From assembly GCF_049985285.1 (NCBI RefSeq), contig NZ_JBNIEU010000001.1, positions 1,116,001-1,180,000 of the forward strand: a stretch of DNA of 64,000 bases. Reading direction: 5' to 3'. Made by a program: the position numbers and the translations under genes. Below are positions 43,430 to 51,984 of this stretch, in pieces. The DNA is from Aestuariirhabdus sp049985285. GTDB lineage: Bacteria > Pseudomonadota > Gammaproteobacteria > Pseudomonadales > Aestuariirhabdaceae. Under the pieces are notes generated by a model. It was not told the DNA's origin. It searched no databases and was given only the letters and a program-made list of their open reading frames with translations. How positions within the stretch are numbered: the first letter of the stretch is position 1; each line of letters opens with the position of its first letter.

Positions 43430-44974
43430 ATGCTAGATGGAATAGTTACCGGTCTCTCCACCGCGGTGATGCCCTTTAACCTGATGATGGTGTTCGTCGG
43501 CTGTTTTGCCGGCACCTTTATTGGCATGTTGCCAGGGTTGGGGCCGATCTCGGCGGTGGCACTGATGATCCCGATCACCTTCGGGCTCGACCCCTCCTCC
43601 GGCATGATTCTGATGGCCGGGGTTTACTATGGCGCCGTTTTTGGGGGCTCGACCTCCTCTATCCTGATCAATGCGCCGGGTTGCGCCAGTACCGTGGTGA
43701 CCGCTTTTGACGGTTACCCGCTGGCCCAGCAGAAACAAGCCGGAAAGGCGTTGGCACTGGCGGCATACTCCTCGTTTACCGGAGGCACCGTGGGAGCCAT
43801 CATGCTGCTGGTGGCGGCCCCTGCGTTAGCGTCGGTGTCATTAAGTTTTCAGTCGACCGACTATTTCGCGTTGATGGTGCTGGGGTTGACGGCGGTAGCG
43901 GCCTTCTCCGGCAAGGGGCAGGTACTCAAAGCGTTGATGATGACCGTATTTGGTTTGATGATTGCCACGGTGGGTGTCGATGTGATGTCCGGTGCGCCGC
44001 GCTTTACCTTTAACTCCCTGGATCTGGTCGATGGCGTTAGCTTCCTGCTACTGGCGATGGCGACATTCGCGCTTACCGAAGTGGTGATGACGGTGTTAAG
44101 GGGAGAGCATCGCCAGCAAGAGGCGAAGATGGATATGAGCGAGCTTGGCAGTATGAAGCTGAGCAAGGAGGAGGTGAAAGAGATCGCCCCCACCGTCGCC
44201 CGCTCCTCGGTGTTCGGATTTCTGGTCGGTGTGTTACCCGGCGCGGGGGCGACCATTGCCTCGTTTCTGGCCTACGGTTTCGAGCGCAATATTGCCTCTG
44301 CCAAGCAGAAATTGCAGTTTGGAAAAGGCTCTCTACGCGGCCTGGCGGCACCGGAATCGGCTAATAACGCCGCCTCTACGGGATCCTTTGTACCCCTGTT
44401 GACCCTCGGCATACCGGGCTCTGGCACCACGGCCATTATGCTGGGCGCGCTGATCTCCTACGGCATTCAACCGGGCCCCCGCCTGTTTGTCGATAACCCG
44501 GAGGTGTTCTGGTCGGTCATTATTTCGATGTATCTCGGCAACGTGGTGCTGCTGATCCTCAACTTACCGTTGATACCCTATATCTCGCGGTTACTGGTCA
44601 TCCCCCGGCCGATTCTGATCCCCTTGATTCTTTTCTTTTCCATCACCGGGGTTTATCTGGTGAGTTTTAACAGCTTCGATATCCACATGATGGTGTTTAT
44701 CACGATCGCCGCCATTGGGCTCAAACTGCTCGACTTCCCCATGGCACCGATGCTGCTTGGATTTATTCTCGGCGACATGATGGAGCGTAACCTGAGTCGC
44801 GCGCTCACCCTGTCCGATGGAAGTTTTGCATTCCTATGGGAGCGTCCGCTGACACTGGGCATTATGCTGCTGGCGCTGGTGGTCCTGTTGCTGCCTCTAC
44901 TGAGTCGGCTGCTTGGGACTCGAACCCCAGCCCAAGGCATGGAAAAAGCGGCGAGCAGGGGTGATGGCGGCTGA
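43430..44974 (+). CDS. tctA: Tripartite tricarboxylate transporter large membrane subunit
   Basis: The 514-aa permease has about 12 helices and the conserved TctA stretches GMLPGLGPISAVALMIP (near 27) and GVLPGAGATIASFLAYG (near 265), the duplicated glycine-rich loops of the family. LLTLGIPGSGTTAIM is also characteristic. TctA and TctB move carboxylates with a sodium or proton gradient. It is the last gene of the operon. Confidence 0.93.
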   Translation: MLDGIVTGLSTAVMPFNLMMVFVGCFAGTFIGMLPGLGPISAVALMIPITFGLDPSSGMILMAGVYYGAVFGGSTSSILINAPGCASTVVTAFDGYPLAQQKQAGKALALAAYSSFTGGTVGAIMLLVAAPALASVSLSFQSTDYFALMVLGLTAVAAFSGKGQVLKALMMTVFGLMIATVGVDVMSGAPRFTFNSLDLVDGVSFLLLAMATFALTEVVMTVLRGEHRQQEAKMDMSELGSMKLSKEEVKEIAPTVARSSVFGFLVGVLPGAGATIASFLAYGFERNIASAKQKLQFGKGSLRGLAAPESANNAASTGSFVPLLTLGIPGSGTTAIMLGALISYGIQPGPRLFVDNPEVFWSVIISMYLGNVVLLILNLPLIPYISRLLVIPRPILIPLILFFSITGVYLVSFNSFDIHMMVFITIAAIGLKLLDFPMAPMLLGFILGDMMERNLSRALTLSDGSFAFLWERPLTLGIMLLALVVLLLPLLSRLLGTRTPAQGMEKAASRGDGG

Positions 44975-45123
44975 TACCCAGGCCCGGGCGCATCGCAAGC
45001 GGTCTTCGCCTCCCTGACTGTGCGATCTGTCTCAAACGGGGTTGTCCCCCCGTCTGCCGGAAGCGGAGGTCAGGTGCTAAACTCAGGCGCCTGATCTCCC
45101 CCTGGTTGCCCAACGGAACTTCC

Positions 45124-45564
45124 ATGCTCGATACCATCAACCGCAAGATTCTGATTGCCCTGCAGGAAAATGCTCGTATCTCTTTTGCCAAACTTGGTGA
45201 ACGAGTGCATCTTTCGGCACCGGCGGTGGCGGAGCGGGTTCGCAAAATGGAGGCGGCGGGGGTTATTCGCGGTTACGGAGTGCAGGTGGATCTCGACAAG
45301 CTGGGCTACCCGATCGTCGCGCTGGTCCAGTGCAAGGTGTTTCGGTCCAAGGAGCAAGCGTTGAAGACCCTGATACTGGAGCGGGATGAGGTGATTGAGT
45401 GTTATAACGTCACCGGTGAGCAAGCCTTTATTCTCAAGCTGGCGGTGAAGTCTTTGGCACTGCTGGATGAGGTTCTCGAAGAGATCTGCGCTCTTAGCGA
45501 TACCAATACCATGGTGGTACTCAAGGAGCCGGTACACCGAGCACTGCCTGGCAGTTTCAGGTAG
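45124..45564 (+). CDS. Lrp/AsnC-family transcriptional regulator
   Basis: The 146-aa protein has an N-terminal HTH (LDTINRKILIALQENARISFAKLGERVHLS) split over two helices and a C-terminal RAM/ASNC ligand domain (YNVTGEQAFILKLAVKSL). Lrp-type proteins are octameric regulators that bind amino acids. The ATG at 45124 gives the standard start (MLDTINRKIL); the open frame adds six residues. It follows tctA after about 150 bp and is convergent with a DMT transporter. A target cannot be assigned. Confidence 0.88.
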   Translation: MLDTINRKILIALQENARISFAKLGERVHLSAPAVAERVRKMEAAGVIRGYGVQVDLDKLGYPIVALVQCKVFRSKEQALKTLILERDEVIECYNVTGEQAFILKLAVKSLALLDEVLEEICALSDTNTMVVLKEPVHRALPGSFR

Positions 45565-45610
45565 CGCCCCCCCGGGGAACCTTTCACCAGCTTTGTTTTT
45601 TCAGGGATAA

Positions 45611-46501
45611 CTACCCCTCGCCCTCGGTGGCCAACGCCCGCTGGCGTCCTGTGGGCCATTGGCTAACCAGCATTCCCATGAGCATCAGGCAACATCCCAG
45701 CAACTGTTTGCTGCCCATGCTTTCGCCCAATAGCATCCAACCCCCAATGACGGCAAATATCGCTTCGGTAGAGAGGATCAGTGCGGTGACGCTGGGTTCC
45801 ACTTTGCGCTGGGCGATGATTTGCAGGGTACAGGCGATACCACTGGAGGCGATGCCTGCGTAGAGAAGGGGCATCCAGGCGGCCTGGAAACCTTGCATTG
45901 TTGGTGTCTCGGTCGTTATCGCGAACAGCATCGCCAATAGGGCCGCAACCGCAAACTGGCAGATAGAGAGGCTGATAGCATCGACTTTGCGGGACAGCCA
46001 ACCGATGATCAGTACATGGGCGGTCCAGAACAGGGCACCGACCAGCTCCAGCATATCGCCATAGTTCACCTTGAACTCGGGACCGATGGTAAGGCTGTAG
46101 AGGCCCAGCACCGCGAGTAACACCCCGATCCAGGTCTGCGGATTGGTGCTCTGGCCGAGCAGGGTACCGACAATCGGCACCATGACGATATACATACCGG
46201 TAATGAAGCCCGCATTTCCTGCGGTGGTGTGCAGTAGGCCGATCTGCTGGAAGGTAAAGCCGCCAAACATTACGCAACCTGCCAACAGGCCCCCGATCCA
46301 CAACGTACGGCCATGGGGCATCTTGCCGCGACTCATTACTAACCAAAGCGGAATCAGTGATATCGCCCCCAGTACGAAGCGGGCGGCATTAAAGCTGTGG
46401 GGTTCCAGGTAATCCATGCCGGCGCTCTGGGCGACGAAGGCAAATCCCCAGATGGCCGCAACACTGATCAGCAACAGATGGGAGCGAGAGATAGCAAGCA
46501 C
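45611..46501 (-). CDS. EamA-family DMT transporter
   Basis: The 296-aa membrane protein has about ten helices in two EamA repeats: the first starts IWGFAFVAQSAG, and the second contains LVGALFWTAHVLIIG. The second repeat ends in ALILSTEAIFAVIGGWMLLGE, a signature of the family. It probably exports small metabolites or amino acids. It is convergent with the Lrp-type gene, which might regulate it. Confidence 0.88.
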   Translation of the reverse strand: MLAISRSHLLLISVAAIWGFAFVAQSAGMDYLEPHSFNAARFVLGAISLIPLWLVMSRGKMPHGRTLWIGGLLAGCVMFGGFTFQQIGLLHTTAGNAGFITGMYIVMVPIVGTLLGQSTNPQTWIGVLLAVLGLYSLTIGPEFKVNYGDMLELVGALFWTAHVLIIGWLSRKVDAISLSICQFAVAALLAMLFAITTETPTMQGFQAAWMPLLYAGIASSGIACTLQIIAQRKVEPSVTALILSTEAIFAVIGGWMLLGESMGSKQLLGCCLMLMGMLVSQWPTGRQRALATEGEG

Positions 46502-46630
46502 GATGTCGTATCCTGTAGTCGGTAAGATGTGATAAAGGTGTCTATTGTAGAGGGGAGCGCTGGGGCTGTGGCAGAGATATGCTTAAGAATCGATGGCGAT
46601 GCTCGGCAAAAAATGCCTTAAACGAAAGGT

Positions 46631-46648
46631 TTTGCTTAATAAAGCAAA
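46631..46648. promoter_or_regulatory. Inverted repeat upstream of diguanylate cyclase
   Basis: TTTGCTT (46631–46637) and AAGCAAA (46642–46648) form a perfect 7-bp dyad with a 4-bp spacer, about 87 bp before the cyclase start. It could be an operator. A GCCGTTAT downstream resembles a sigma-28 -10 element but lacks a well-spaced -35. Confidence 0.3.
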
Positions 46649-46734
46649 GCGGTAGTCAGTTTGCCGTTATCATCTGGGATACGATAGCGGAAAATTGAAC
46701 GACGCAGCGTTCGCAGTCATTGACAGGGAAGGGT

Positions 46735-48474
46735 ATGAATCTGAGGTTGCGATTTTTTATTTTTACCACCGCGCTGGTGATACTGGCCGGCGCTGTTGCC
46801 TGGGTTCCTGTGCGCCAGTTGGCCGAGAACCTGATCGAGCAGTGGGCGGTTCGCTACGCAGAGAAACAGGTGCTTTACGATAAAGTTCGCACCCTTCAGC
46901 CGATCATTCGTGAAATTACTCTGTCGCGCCAGCTTGCCAATTCCAGCCAGCTCAAAGAGTGGGCGCGGAACCCAGATGATCCGGAGCTGACGCGCCGTGC
47001 GATCTCGGAGATGGAAAATTTCCGCCTCAATTTCTCCGACCAAAGCTACTTTGTCGCGCTGCTAAAATCCGGGCGTTACTACCATAACAATAGCGCCAAT
47101 GAATACGCGGGCAAGCAGTACCGGTACTCCCTCAACCCGGGCACAGAGGCCGCCCGCTGGTTTTACAGTATTATTCGGCAGCAACGGGACCTGCACCTGA
47201 ACGTCAACCCCGATGTGAACCTCGGCGTTACCAAATTATGGATCGACGTGTTGATGCGTGACGGTGACGAGGTGTTGGGGGTGGTGGGTACGGGGCTCGA
47301 CCTGACCGAATTTATTGAGCGGGTTATCAAACAGGTGGAGCCGGGAATTACCAGTCTGTTTGTAGATCACGAGGGTGCGATTCAGGCCTATCGTGACCAG
47401 ACCATGATCGATTTTTCCAGTGTGAGCCAGCCGGCGCAGCGTAAAACCCTCGATCTGCTGTTTGATCGGCCTGAAGATCGAAAAGTGATGCGGGATGCGA
47501 TGTCCCAGCTGGAGTCCTCCGATTACCGGGTCATTAGTCGGTTTGTGGAGGTCAAGGGGAAGCGCTTTCTTTCCAGTGTGGCCTACCTGCCAGAGGTGGG
47601 CTGGTACGAAATTGTGTTGATGGACCTTGATGTGTTACTGCCGCTGAGCAGCTTCAGCGGTATTCTGTCGGTCTATCTGGTGGTGTTGGTGATTGCCCTG
47701 CTGTTTTTTCATCTGGCGCTGGAGCGTTATCTGCTGGTCCCCTTGGCGCAGCTGGAGCAGGCCATGAACCAGATGAGTGAAGGCAGCTACAGCCCGGAAC
47801 AGTTACCCAAGGGCACCCGGGGTGAGGTGGCGCGCCTGATTGAGCATTTCAGGCGTATGGCGAGTTCGGTCACGGCCGCCCGCGAAGAGCTGGAGCTTAA
47901 GGTGCTTAAGCGCACCGAAGCGCTGGATCATCTCAGTAAGACCGACACCCTGACCGAGCTATTGAATCGCCGGGGTATGACCGAGCGTTTGGAAGCGGAG
48001 GTAAGTCGTGGCGATCGAGAGTCCCGCAGCTTTGGTATCATCTGGATCGATCTGGACCTGTTCAAGCAGATCAACGACCAGCATGGTCATAGCGTTGGGG
48101 ACCAGGCATTGAAAGCCGTCGCGCGGAGCATTGAATCGGTATTACGCGCCTACGACTGTGCGGCGCGCTGGGGAGGCGACGAATTTCTGGTGTTGATCGA
48201 TACCTGCGATGAGAGCCTGCTTAATGTGGTGGGAGAGCGTTTGCGGATCTCCGTGGAGCAAGAAAATCATCTGTTTGATAATGAGGGCAAGCGCGTACAG
48301 ATCCAGGTGAGCGCCGGTGGTTATCTCGCCAATAGCGGGGAGACACTCGATGCCGTACTGCATAAGGCCGATCAGGCGCTTTATGCGGCCAAGCACGCGG
48401 GCCGCAACCGCTTTTGCAGTTTCAGCGAGCTGCCAGGCTCCACCCACGCCACTCCCAGTACCTCCGCCCCTTGA
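46735..48474 (+). CDS. Membrane diguanylate cyclase (periplasmic Cache-type sensor, HAMP-like, GGDEF)
   Basis: The 579-aa protein has TM1 (about 5–25), a large periplasmic sensor (about 30–305) with a dCache-like pattern (YFVALLKSGRYYHNNS, VLGVVGTGLDLTEF), TM2 (about 310–335), a HAMP-like linker and a GGDEF domain (about 405–570). The active site is RWGGDEF, and an RAYD motif five residues before it is a product-inhibition I-site. DLFKQINDQHGH supplies metal ligands. It should make c-di-GMP in response to a periplasmic small molecule. The ATG at 46735 has AGGGAAGG upstream; the frame is open from 46720. Confidence 0.9.
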   Translation: MNLRLRFFIFTTALVILAGAVAWVPVRQLAENLIEQWAVRYAEKQVLYDKVRTLQPIIREITLSRQLANSSQLKEWARNPDDPELTRRAISEMENFRLNFSDQSYFVALLKSGRYYHNNSANEYAGKQYRYSLNPGTEAARWFYSIIRQQRDLHLNVNPDVNLGVTKLWIDVLMRDGDEVLGVVGTGLDLTEFIERVIKQVEPGITSLFVDHEGAIQAYRDQTMIDFSSVSQPAQRKTLDLLFDRPEDRKVMRDAMSQLESSDYRVISRFVEVKGKRFLSSVAYLPEVGWYEIVLMDLDVLLPLSSFSGILSVYLVVLVIALLFFHLALERYLLVPLAQLEQAMNQMSEGSYSPEQLPKGTRGEVARLIEHFRRMASSVTAAREELELKVLKRTEALDHLSKTDTLTELLNRRGMTERLEAEVSRGDRESRSFGIIWIDLDLFKQINDQHGHSVGDQALKAVARSIESVLRAYDCAARWGGDEFLVLIDTCDESLLNVVGERLRISVEQENHLFDNEGKRVQIQVSAGGYLANSGETLDAVLHKADQALYAAKHAGRNRFCSFSELPGSTHATPSTSAP

Positions 48475-48587
48475 GTGCTACCCGCTTTAGGTTATGATCT
48501 GGCGCTGGACGAGAGACTTTTTAGGGTGTGCTGGCCTCGAGCGCTGAATCAGCGTGGCCAGCGACTACCCATGGTGGAGAGCAAGCA

Positions 48588-49220
48588 ATGTTCGATCATT
48601 TTCAGTGGTTGCCCTTTCTATTGGCGATCACCGCACTGACCCTTACGCCCGGTCTGGATACCCTGTTGGTGATTCGCAATGCGGCACGGGGAGGGGTAAG
48701 AGACGGCTTGCTGACCAGCGCGGGCATCTGCAGCGGCCTCTTTATCCACGCACTGATCTCTGCGGCGGGCCTGTCGATTATTTTGCTGGGATCGGCCGAG
48801 TTATTTTTGCTGGTTAAGTATGTTGGTGCGGCCTATCTGGTGTGGCTGGGATGGCAAAGCCTGCGCACGGCGTGGCGGGCGCGGGCGCTGACCCTGCCCG
48901 ATATTGTTGCGCTGCGGGTCTCGGCGCACCAATCGTTGCGAGAAGGTTTCCTTTCCAATGTGCTGAACCCCAAGACCATTATTTTTTATATGGCGTTTTT
49001 ACCCCAGTTCATCGACCCACAACAGTCGGCAATGGGGCAGTCGATGGTAATGGCGACAGTGCATTTTATTATCGCCACCCTGTGGCAGGGAGCCCTGGTG
49101 GTACTGGTGGGGCGCGCCCGATTGTGGATGGCCCGGCCTCGGGTTGGGCAGGTGATGAATGGGATTACCGGTACCCTGTTGATGGGGTTTGGTCTGCGCC
49201 TGGCGCTGGAGCAACCCTAG
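48588..49220 (+). CDS. LysE/RhtB-family amino acid exporter
   Basis: The 210-aa protein has about six helices and the family motif LTLTPGLDTLLVIRNAARGG near residue 18, the LysE/RhtB glycine/proline-rich stretch. NVLNPKTIIFYMAFLPQF in the middle is also diagnostic. It exports amino acids such as homoserine lactone precursors or threonine; the actual substrate is unknown. I chose the ATG at 48588 with GGTGGAGA upstream over the open frame from 48528. Confidence 0.88.
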   Translation: MFDHFQWLPFLLAITALTLTPGLDTLLVIRNAARGGVRDGLLTSAGICSGLFIHALISAAGLSIILLGSAELFLLVKYVGAAYLVWLGWQSLRTAWRARALTLPDIVALRVSAHQSLREGFLSNVLNPKTIIFYMAFLPQFIDPQQSAMGQSMVMATVHFIIATLWQGALVVLVGRARLWMARPRVGQVMNGITGTLLMGFGLRLALEQP

Positions 49221-49245
49221 CGGTCAACGGAATTCTTTTATTTCT

Positions 49246-49752
49246 CTAAAGCGGACCAAACTGATCCAGGCAGGTCAGGTAAAGACGGGTATCGAGTTCT
49301 CGTTGGTGATAGTCCGGCTGCATGTGACAGCAGAGCTTATAAAACGCCTTGTTATGATCCATCTCCCGCAGGTGGGCCAGTTCGTGAACCACGATCATCT
49401 CCAGCATCGGCGGCGGTGCATCCCGAAACAGCGAAGCGATCCGGATTTCCCGCTTGGCTTTGAGTTTGCCACCCTGTACACGGGAGATACGGGTGTGTAG
49501 CCCCAGCGCGTGGTTGAGTACATCGATGCGATCGTCGTAAACCACTTTGCTTAGGGGCCCCGATTGTTTCAGGAAGCGCTGTTTGATCTCAATCACGTAC
49601 AGGTAGAGGGATTTGTCGTTTCGAATGTCGTGTGCAGCGTTGTAGCGCTCCCGAAGCCAGGCGGGAAGACGCCCGCTTTCCACCAGCGCGCTCGCCTGCT
49701 GGAGTAACGCGGGGGAGTATCCTTGCAGGTAGCGTAGGTTAGTAGGCGACAT
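49246..49752 (-). CDS. YgjP-like zinc metallopeptidase
   Basis: The 168-aa protein has the zinc motif HELAHLREMDHNKAFY (HExxH with a downstream His) followed by MQPDYHQREL. This is the YgjP/WLM (SprT-like, DUF45) metal-dependent hydrolase pattern. The role in the cell is not established. The ATG at 49752 gives the family start (MSPTNLRYLQGY). Confidence 0.82.
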   Translation of the reverse strand: MSPTNLRYLQGYSPALLQQASALVESGRLPAWLRERYNAAHDIRNDKSLYLYVIEIKQRFLKQSGPLSKVVYDDRIDVLNHALGLHTRISRVQGGKLKAKREIRIASLFRDAPPPMLEMIVVHELAHLREMDHNKAFYKLCCHMQPDYHQRELDTRLYLTCLDQFGPL

Positions 49753-49814
49753 GGCGAGACGTTCGTTAAGGGTTGCGCCATTGTGCCACATTCCAGGCGC
49801 AGGTAGCTGGATTG

Positions 49815-50180
49815 CTAGCGCCGGCGGAGATGGCTAATCACCAGCCCGTACAGCACCAGGTTGATGGCCAGGGCGCCGATACCCAGCCATACCTGAGTCT
49901 CCAGGGTGAGACCCGGGGGGTAGATCAATGGGATCAGGTAGTGCTCGATAAATCCACCCCGATAACCCTCCTCCCCGGCCATCCAGCGAAAGCGGTTTTC
50001 CAGTGGCGTGAGGGGGCATATCCAACCGTTAAACTCCAGTAGCACTACCCAGACAACCGCCGGAAGGTGCAGCAAACACGCCCAGCGCCAGCGCAGGCAG
50101 AGCAGGCCGCCGAACACAGCGAAGAGGATAAAAAGCAGGTGCAGTAGCAGCAACAGGTCGGCGACGATACGGTATTCCAT
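49815..50180 (-). CDS. DUF2784 membrane protein
   Basis: The 121-aa protein has three or four hydrophobic helices, with RIVADLLLLLHLLFILFAVF at the start and FNGWICPLTPLEN in the middle, both characteristic of DUF2784. GFIEHYLIPLIYPPGL follows. Function unknown. I use the ATG at 50180; the open frame to 50258 would overlap the divergent reductase gene. Confidence 0.82.
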   Translation of the reverse strand: MEYRIVADLLLLLHLLFILFAVFGGLLCLRWRWACLLHLPAVVWVVLLEFNGWICPLTPLENRFRWMAGEEGYRGGFIEHYLIPLIYPPGLTLETQVWLGIGALAINLVLYGLVISHLRRR

Positions 50181-50244
50181 GCGTATCCAGTGTAGAGCAG
50201 AGTGGATACAATGAACCCAATTGATGTGAATTGAGGGCAAACCG

Positions 50245-51180
50245 GTGAGCGCTGTCAAACTACTATTCTACTCCAGTACAGGGGTTTCACTCCGCTGGCT
50301 AGAAGCCCTTAAGCGCTACCTTCCGGCGGCAGAGATAGAGGTCTATGGCGAGGCCCCGATAGACTGGCAGGCAGACTACGCTTTGGTGTGGAAGGCACCC
50401 ACTGAGCTGTTTCAAGGACAGCGCCGGTTGCGGGGAATCTTCAACCTGGGAGCGGGGGTCGACTCGCTGTTGGCCACCCCCCAACTGCCCCCAGGGGTAC
50501 CGATCTATAAGCTTCGCGATGCCGGGATGGCCGCGTGGATGTTGGACTATGTACGCTACGGGTTGCTGCACTTCGGTCGAGATATGGATCGCTATCGTCT
50601 TCAACAAAAGGACCGGCAGTGGCGGCCTTATGGTGTTCGGGGTCGATCGCACTGGCCTGTCGGGGTGATGGGGCTGGGCGCAATCGGGTCCCAGGTCGCT
50701 GCCAAGCTGTCCGCCGAAGGGTATCCTGTGATGGGTTGGAGTCGTCAGGCCAAATCGATTGCGGGCGTCGAAAGTTTTGCCGGTGACGCTGAGCTGGAGC
50801 GGTTTTTATCGCGCACCCGGGCGCTGGTGAGCATCTTGCCTTCCACACCGGAAACCCGACGGTTACTGAATCGGGAGCGGTTGTCCGCGCTGCCCGAGGG
50901 CGCGGTGGTGATTAGTTGTGGTCGTGGAGAGGTGCTGGATACCGACGCCTTGCTGGAGCTGCTCGACGGGGATCATCTGCGTGGCGCCCTGTTGGATGTA
51001 TTCGAAAGTGAACCCCTCGCGGCCGACAGCCCGCTATACGACAGCAAAAAAGTGCTGATAACTCCCCATATATCTGCGCCTACCCCTATCGACAGTGCGG
51101 CGCAGCAGATTGCCCGCAATATTGAACAGCTGCAGGCGGGTGAGAGCCTGGAGTCTGTTGATCCTGAACGGGGCTATTGA
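50245..51180 (+). CDS. Glyoxylate/hydroxypyruvate reductase A-like 2-hydroxyacid dehydrogenase
   Basis: The 311-aa protein matches the GhrA branch of D-2-hydroxyacid dehydrogenases: NLGAGVD, the NAD(P) motif GVMGLGAIGSQVA (near 141), ISCGRGEVLD with the catalytic Arg region, ALLDVFESEPL with the catalytic Glu, and the catalytic His in TPHISAPT. It reduces glyoxylate and hydroxypyruvate with NADPH. The GTG start at 50245 has GAGGG 8 nt upstream. Confidence 0.88.
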   Translation: MSAVKLLFYSSTGVSLRWLEALKRYLPAAEIEVYGEAPIDWQADYALVWKAPTELFQGQRRLRGIFNLGAGVDSLLATPQLPPGVPIYKLRDAGMAAWMLDYVRYGLLHFGRDMDRYRLQQKDRQWRPYGVRGRSHWPVGVMGLGAIGSQVAAKLSAEGYPVMGWSRQAKSIAGVESFAGDAELERFLSRTRALVSILPSTPETRRLLNRERLSALPEGAVVISCGRGEVLDTDALLELLDGDHLRGALLDVFESEPLAADSPLYDSKKVLITPHISAPTPIDSAAQQIARNIEQLQAGESLESVDPERGY

Positions 51181-51278
51181 ATGATGGCTATGGTTGGAGT
51201 CCGCGGTGATACTATGGATGAGCGCGCCGAACGTTGTTAAAAACAGTTTTTAAAACGCCTCTATAAAAGGATGATCGT

Positions 51279-51926
51279 ATGATCAAGTTAGGGATGAAGT
51301 GGGTACTGGCGGCAGTCGCCCTGGTGCTGGCAGGTTGTGGCAGCAGTGCCAAAATCACCAATGCCTGGATAGATCCGCAGGTGAGCGAAAGCAGTCTCGA
51401 CGGGGTTTTGGTGATTGCCGTGGCGGGGGAAAAACCCGACAGCCAGCAGATACGCGCCGAATTTGAAAATGCCTTTGTAAAAATATTGCAGCGCAAGGGC
51501 GTACGGGCCGTATCCAGTTACACTTTGGTGCCAAGAAACGGAACCAAAGAGGAGGTGCTGGGTGCCGCGCGGGCTGAAAAGCTGGAGAGCATTTTGGTGG
51601 TTCGTTATGTGGGTTCCACCGAAGAGGAGGTATACCACCGGGGAACCAGTTACTACACCGTGATGCCTGTCTATACGGGAGGTTACGGTCGGGGCTTCGG
51701 GGGTTATTACGGCTACATATTCAATGTCTATTCCGATCCTGCGTCATGGACCACCAATACCAGGGTCACGCTGATTTCCGACCTTTACCAGACGCAAACA
51801 GAACAGCGGGTTTGGCAAGCCTCATCAGACATTAGCGACATTGAAAATCTGGATGGTTTGCGGGACAGCTCGGTTGAAAGCTTTACCGATGAGTTGCTCT
51901 CCAAGAACCTGTTAAAGAAGCCTTGA
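51279..51926 (+). CDS. DUF4136-like lipoprotein
   Basis: The 215-aa protein has a lipobox LVLAGC at residues about 17–22. The mature domain starts with AKITNAWIDPQ and includes a two-layer alpha/beta pattern (VLVIAVAGEKPDSQQIRAEF and AEKLESILVVRY), which resembles DUF4136-type lipoproteins. A Gly/Tyr-rich stretch (YTGGYGRGFGGYYGY) lies in the middle. It is an envelope lipoprotein of unknown function. It is convergent with the Usp gene. Confidence 0.72.
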   Translation: MIKLGMKWVLAAVALVLAGCGSSAKITNAWIDPQVSESSLDGVLVIAVAGEKPDSQQIRAEFENAFVKILQRKGVRAVSSYTLVPRNGTKEEVLGAARAEKLESILVVRYVGSTEEEVYHRGTSYYTVMPVYTGGYGRGFGGYYGYIFNVYSDPASWTTNTRVTLISDLYQTQTEQRVWQASSDISDIENLDGLRDSSVESFTDELLSKNLLKKP

Positions 51927-51939
51927 ACGAACGCATTTC

Positions 51940-51974
51940 GAGCACACCCTGACCTGCCAGGCTGGAGTGTGCTC
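51940..51974. terminator. Hairpin between convergent lipoprotein and Usp genes
   Basis: GAGCACAC (51940–51947) and GTGTGCTC (51967–51974) form an 8-bp stem with an imperfectly paired interior (CCTG/CAGG). No T-run follows on either strand, so intrinsic termination is uncertain. Confidence 0.4.
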
Positions 51975-51984
51975 AACGCGCTTT

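Noticed and set aside
46655..46670. Sigma-28 promoter for the membrane diguanylate cyclase, based on GCCGTTAT.
   Set aside because: The only TAAA upstream is 19 bp from GCCG instead of 15, so spacing is wrong.
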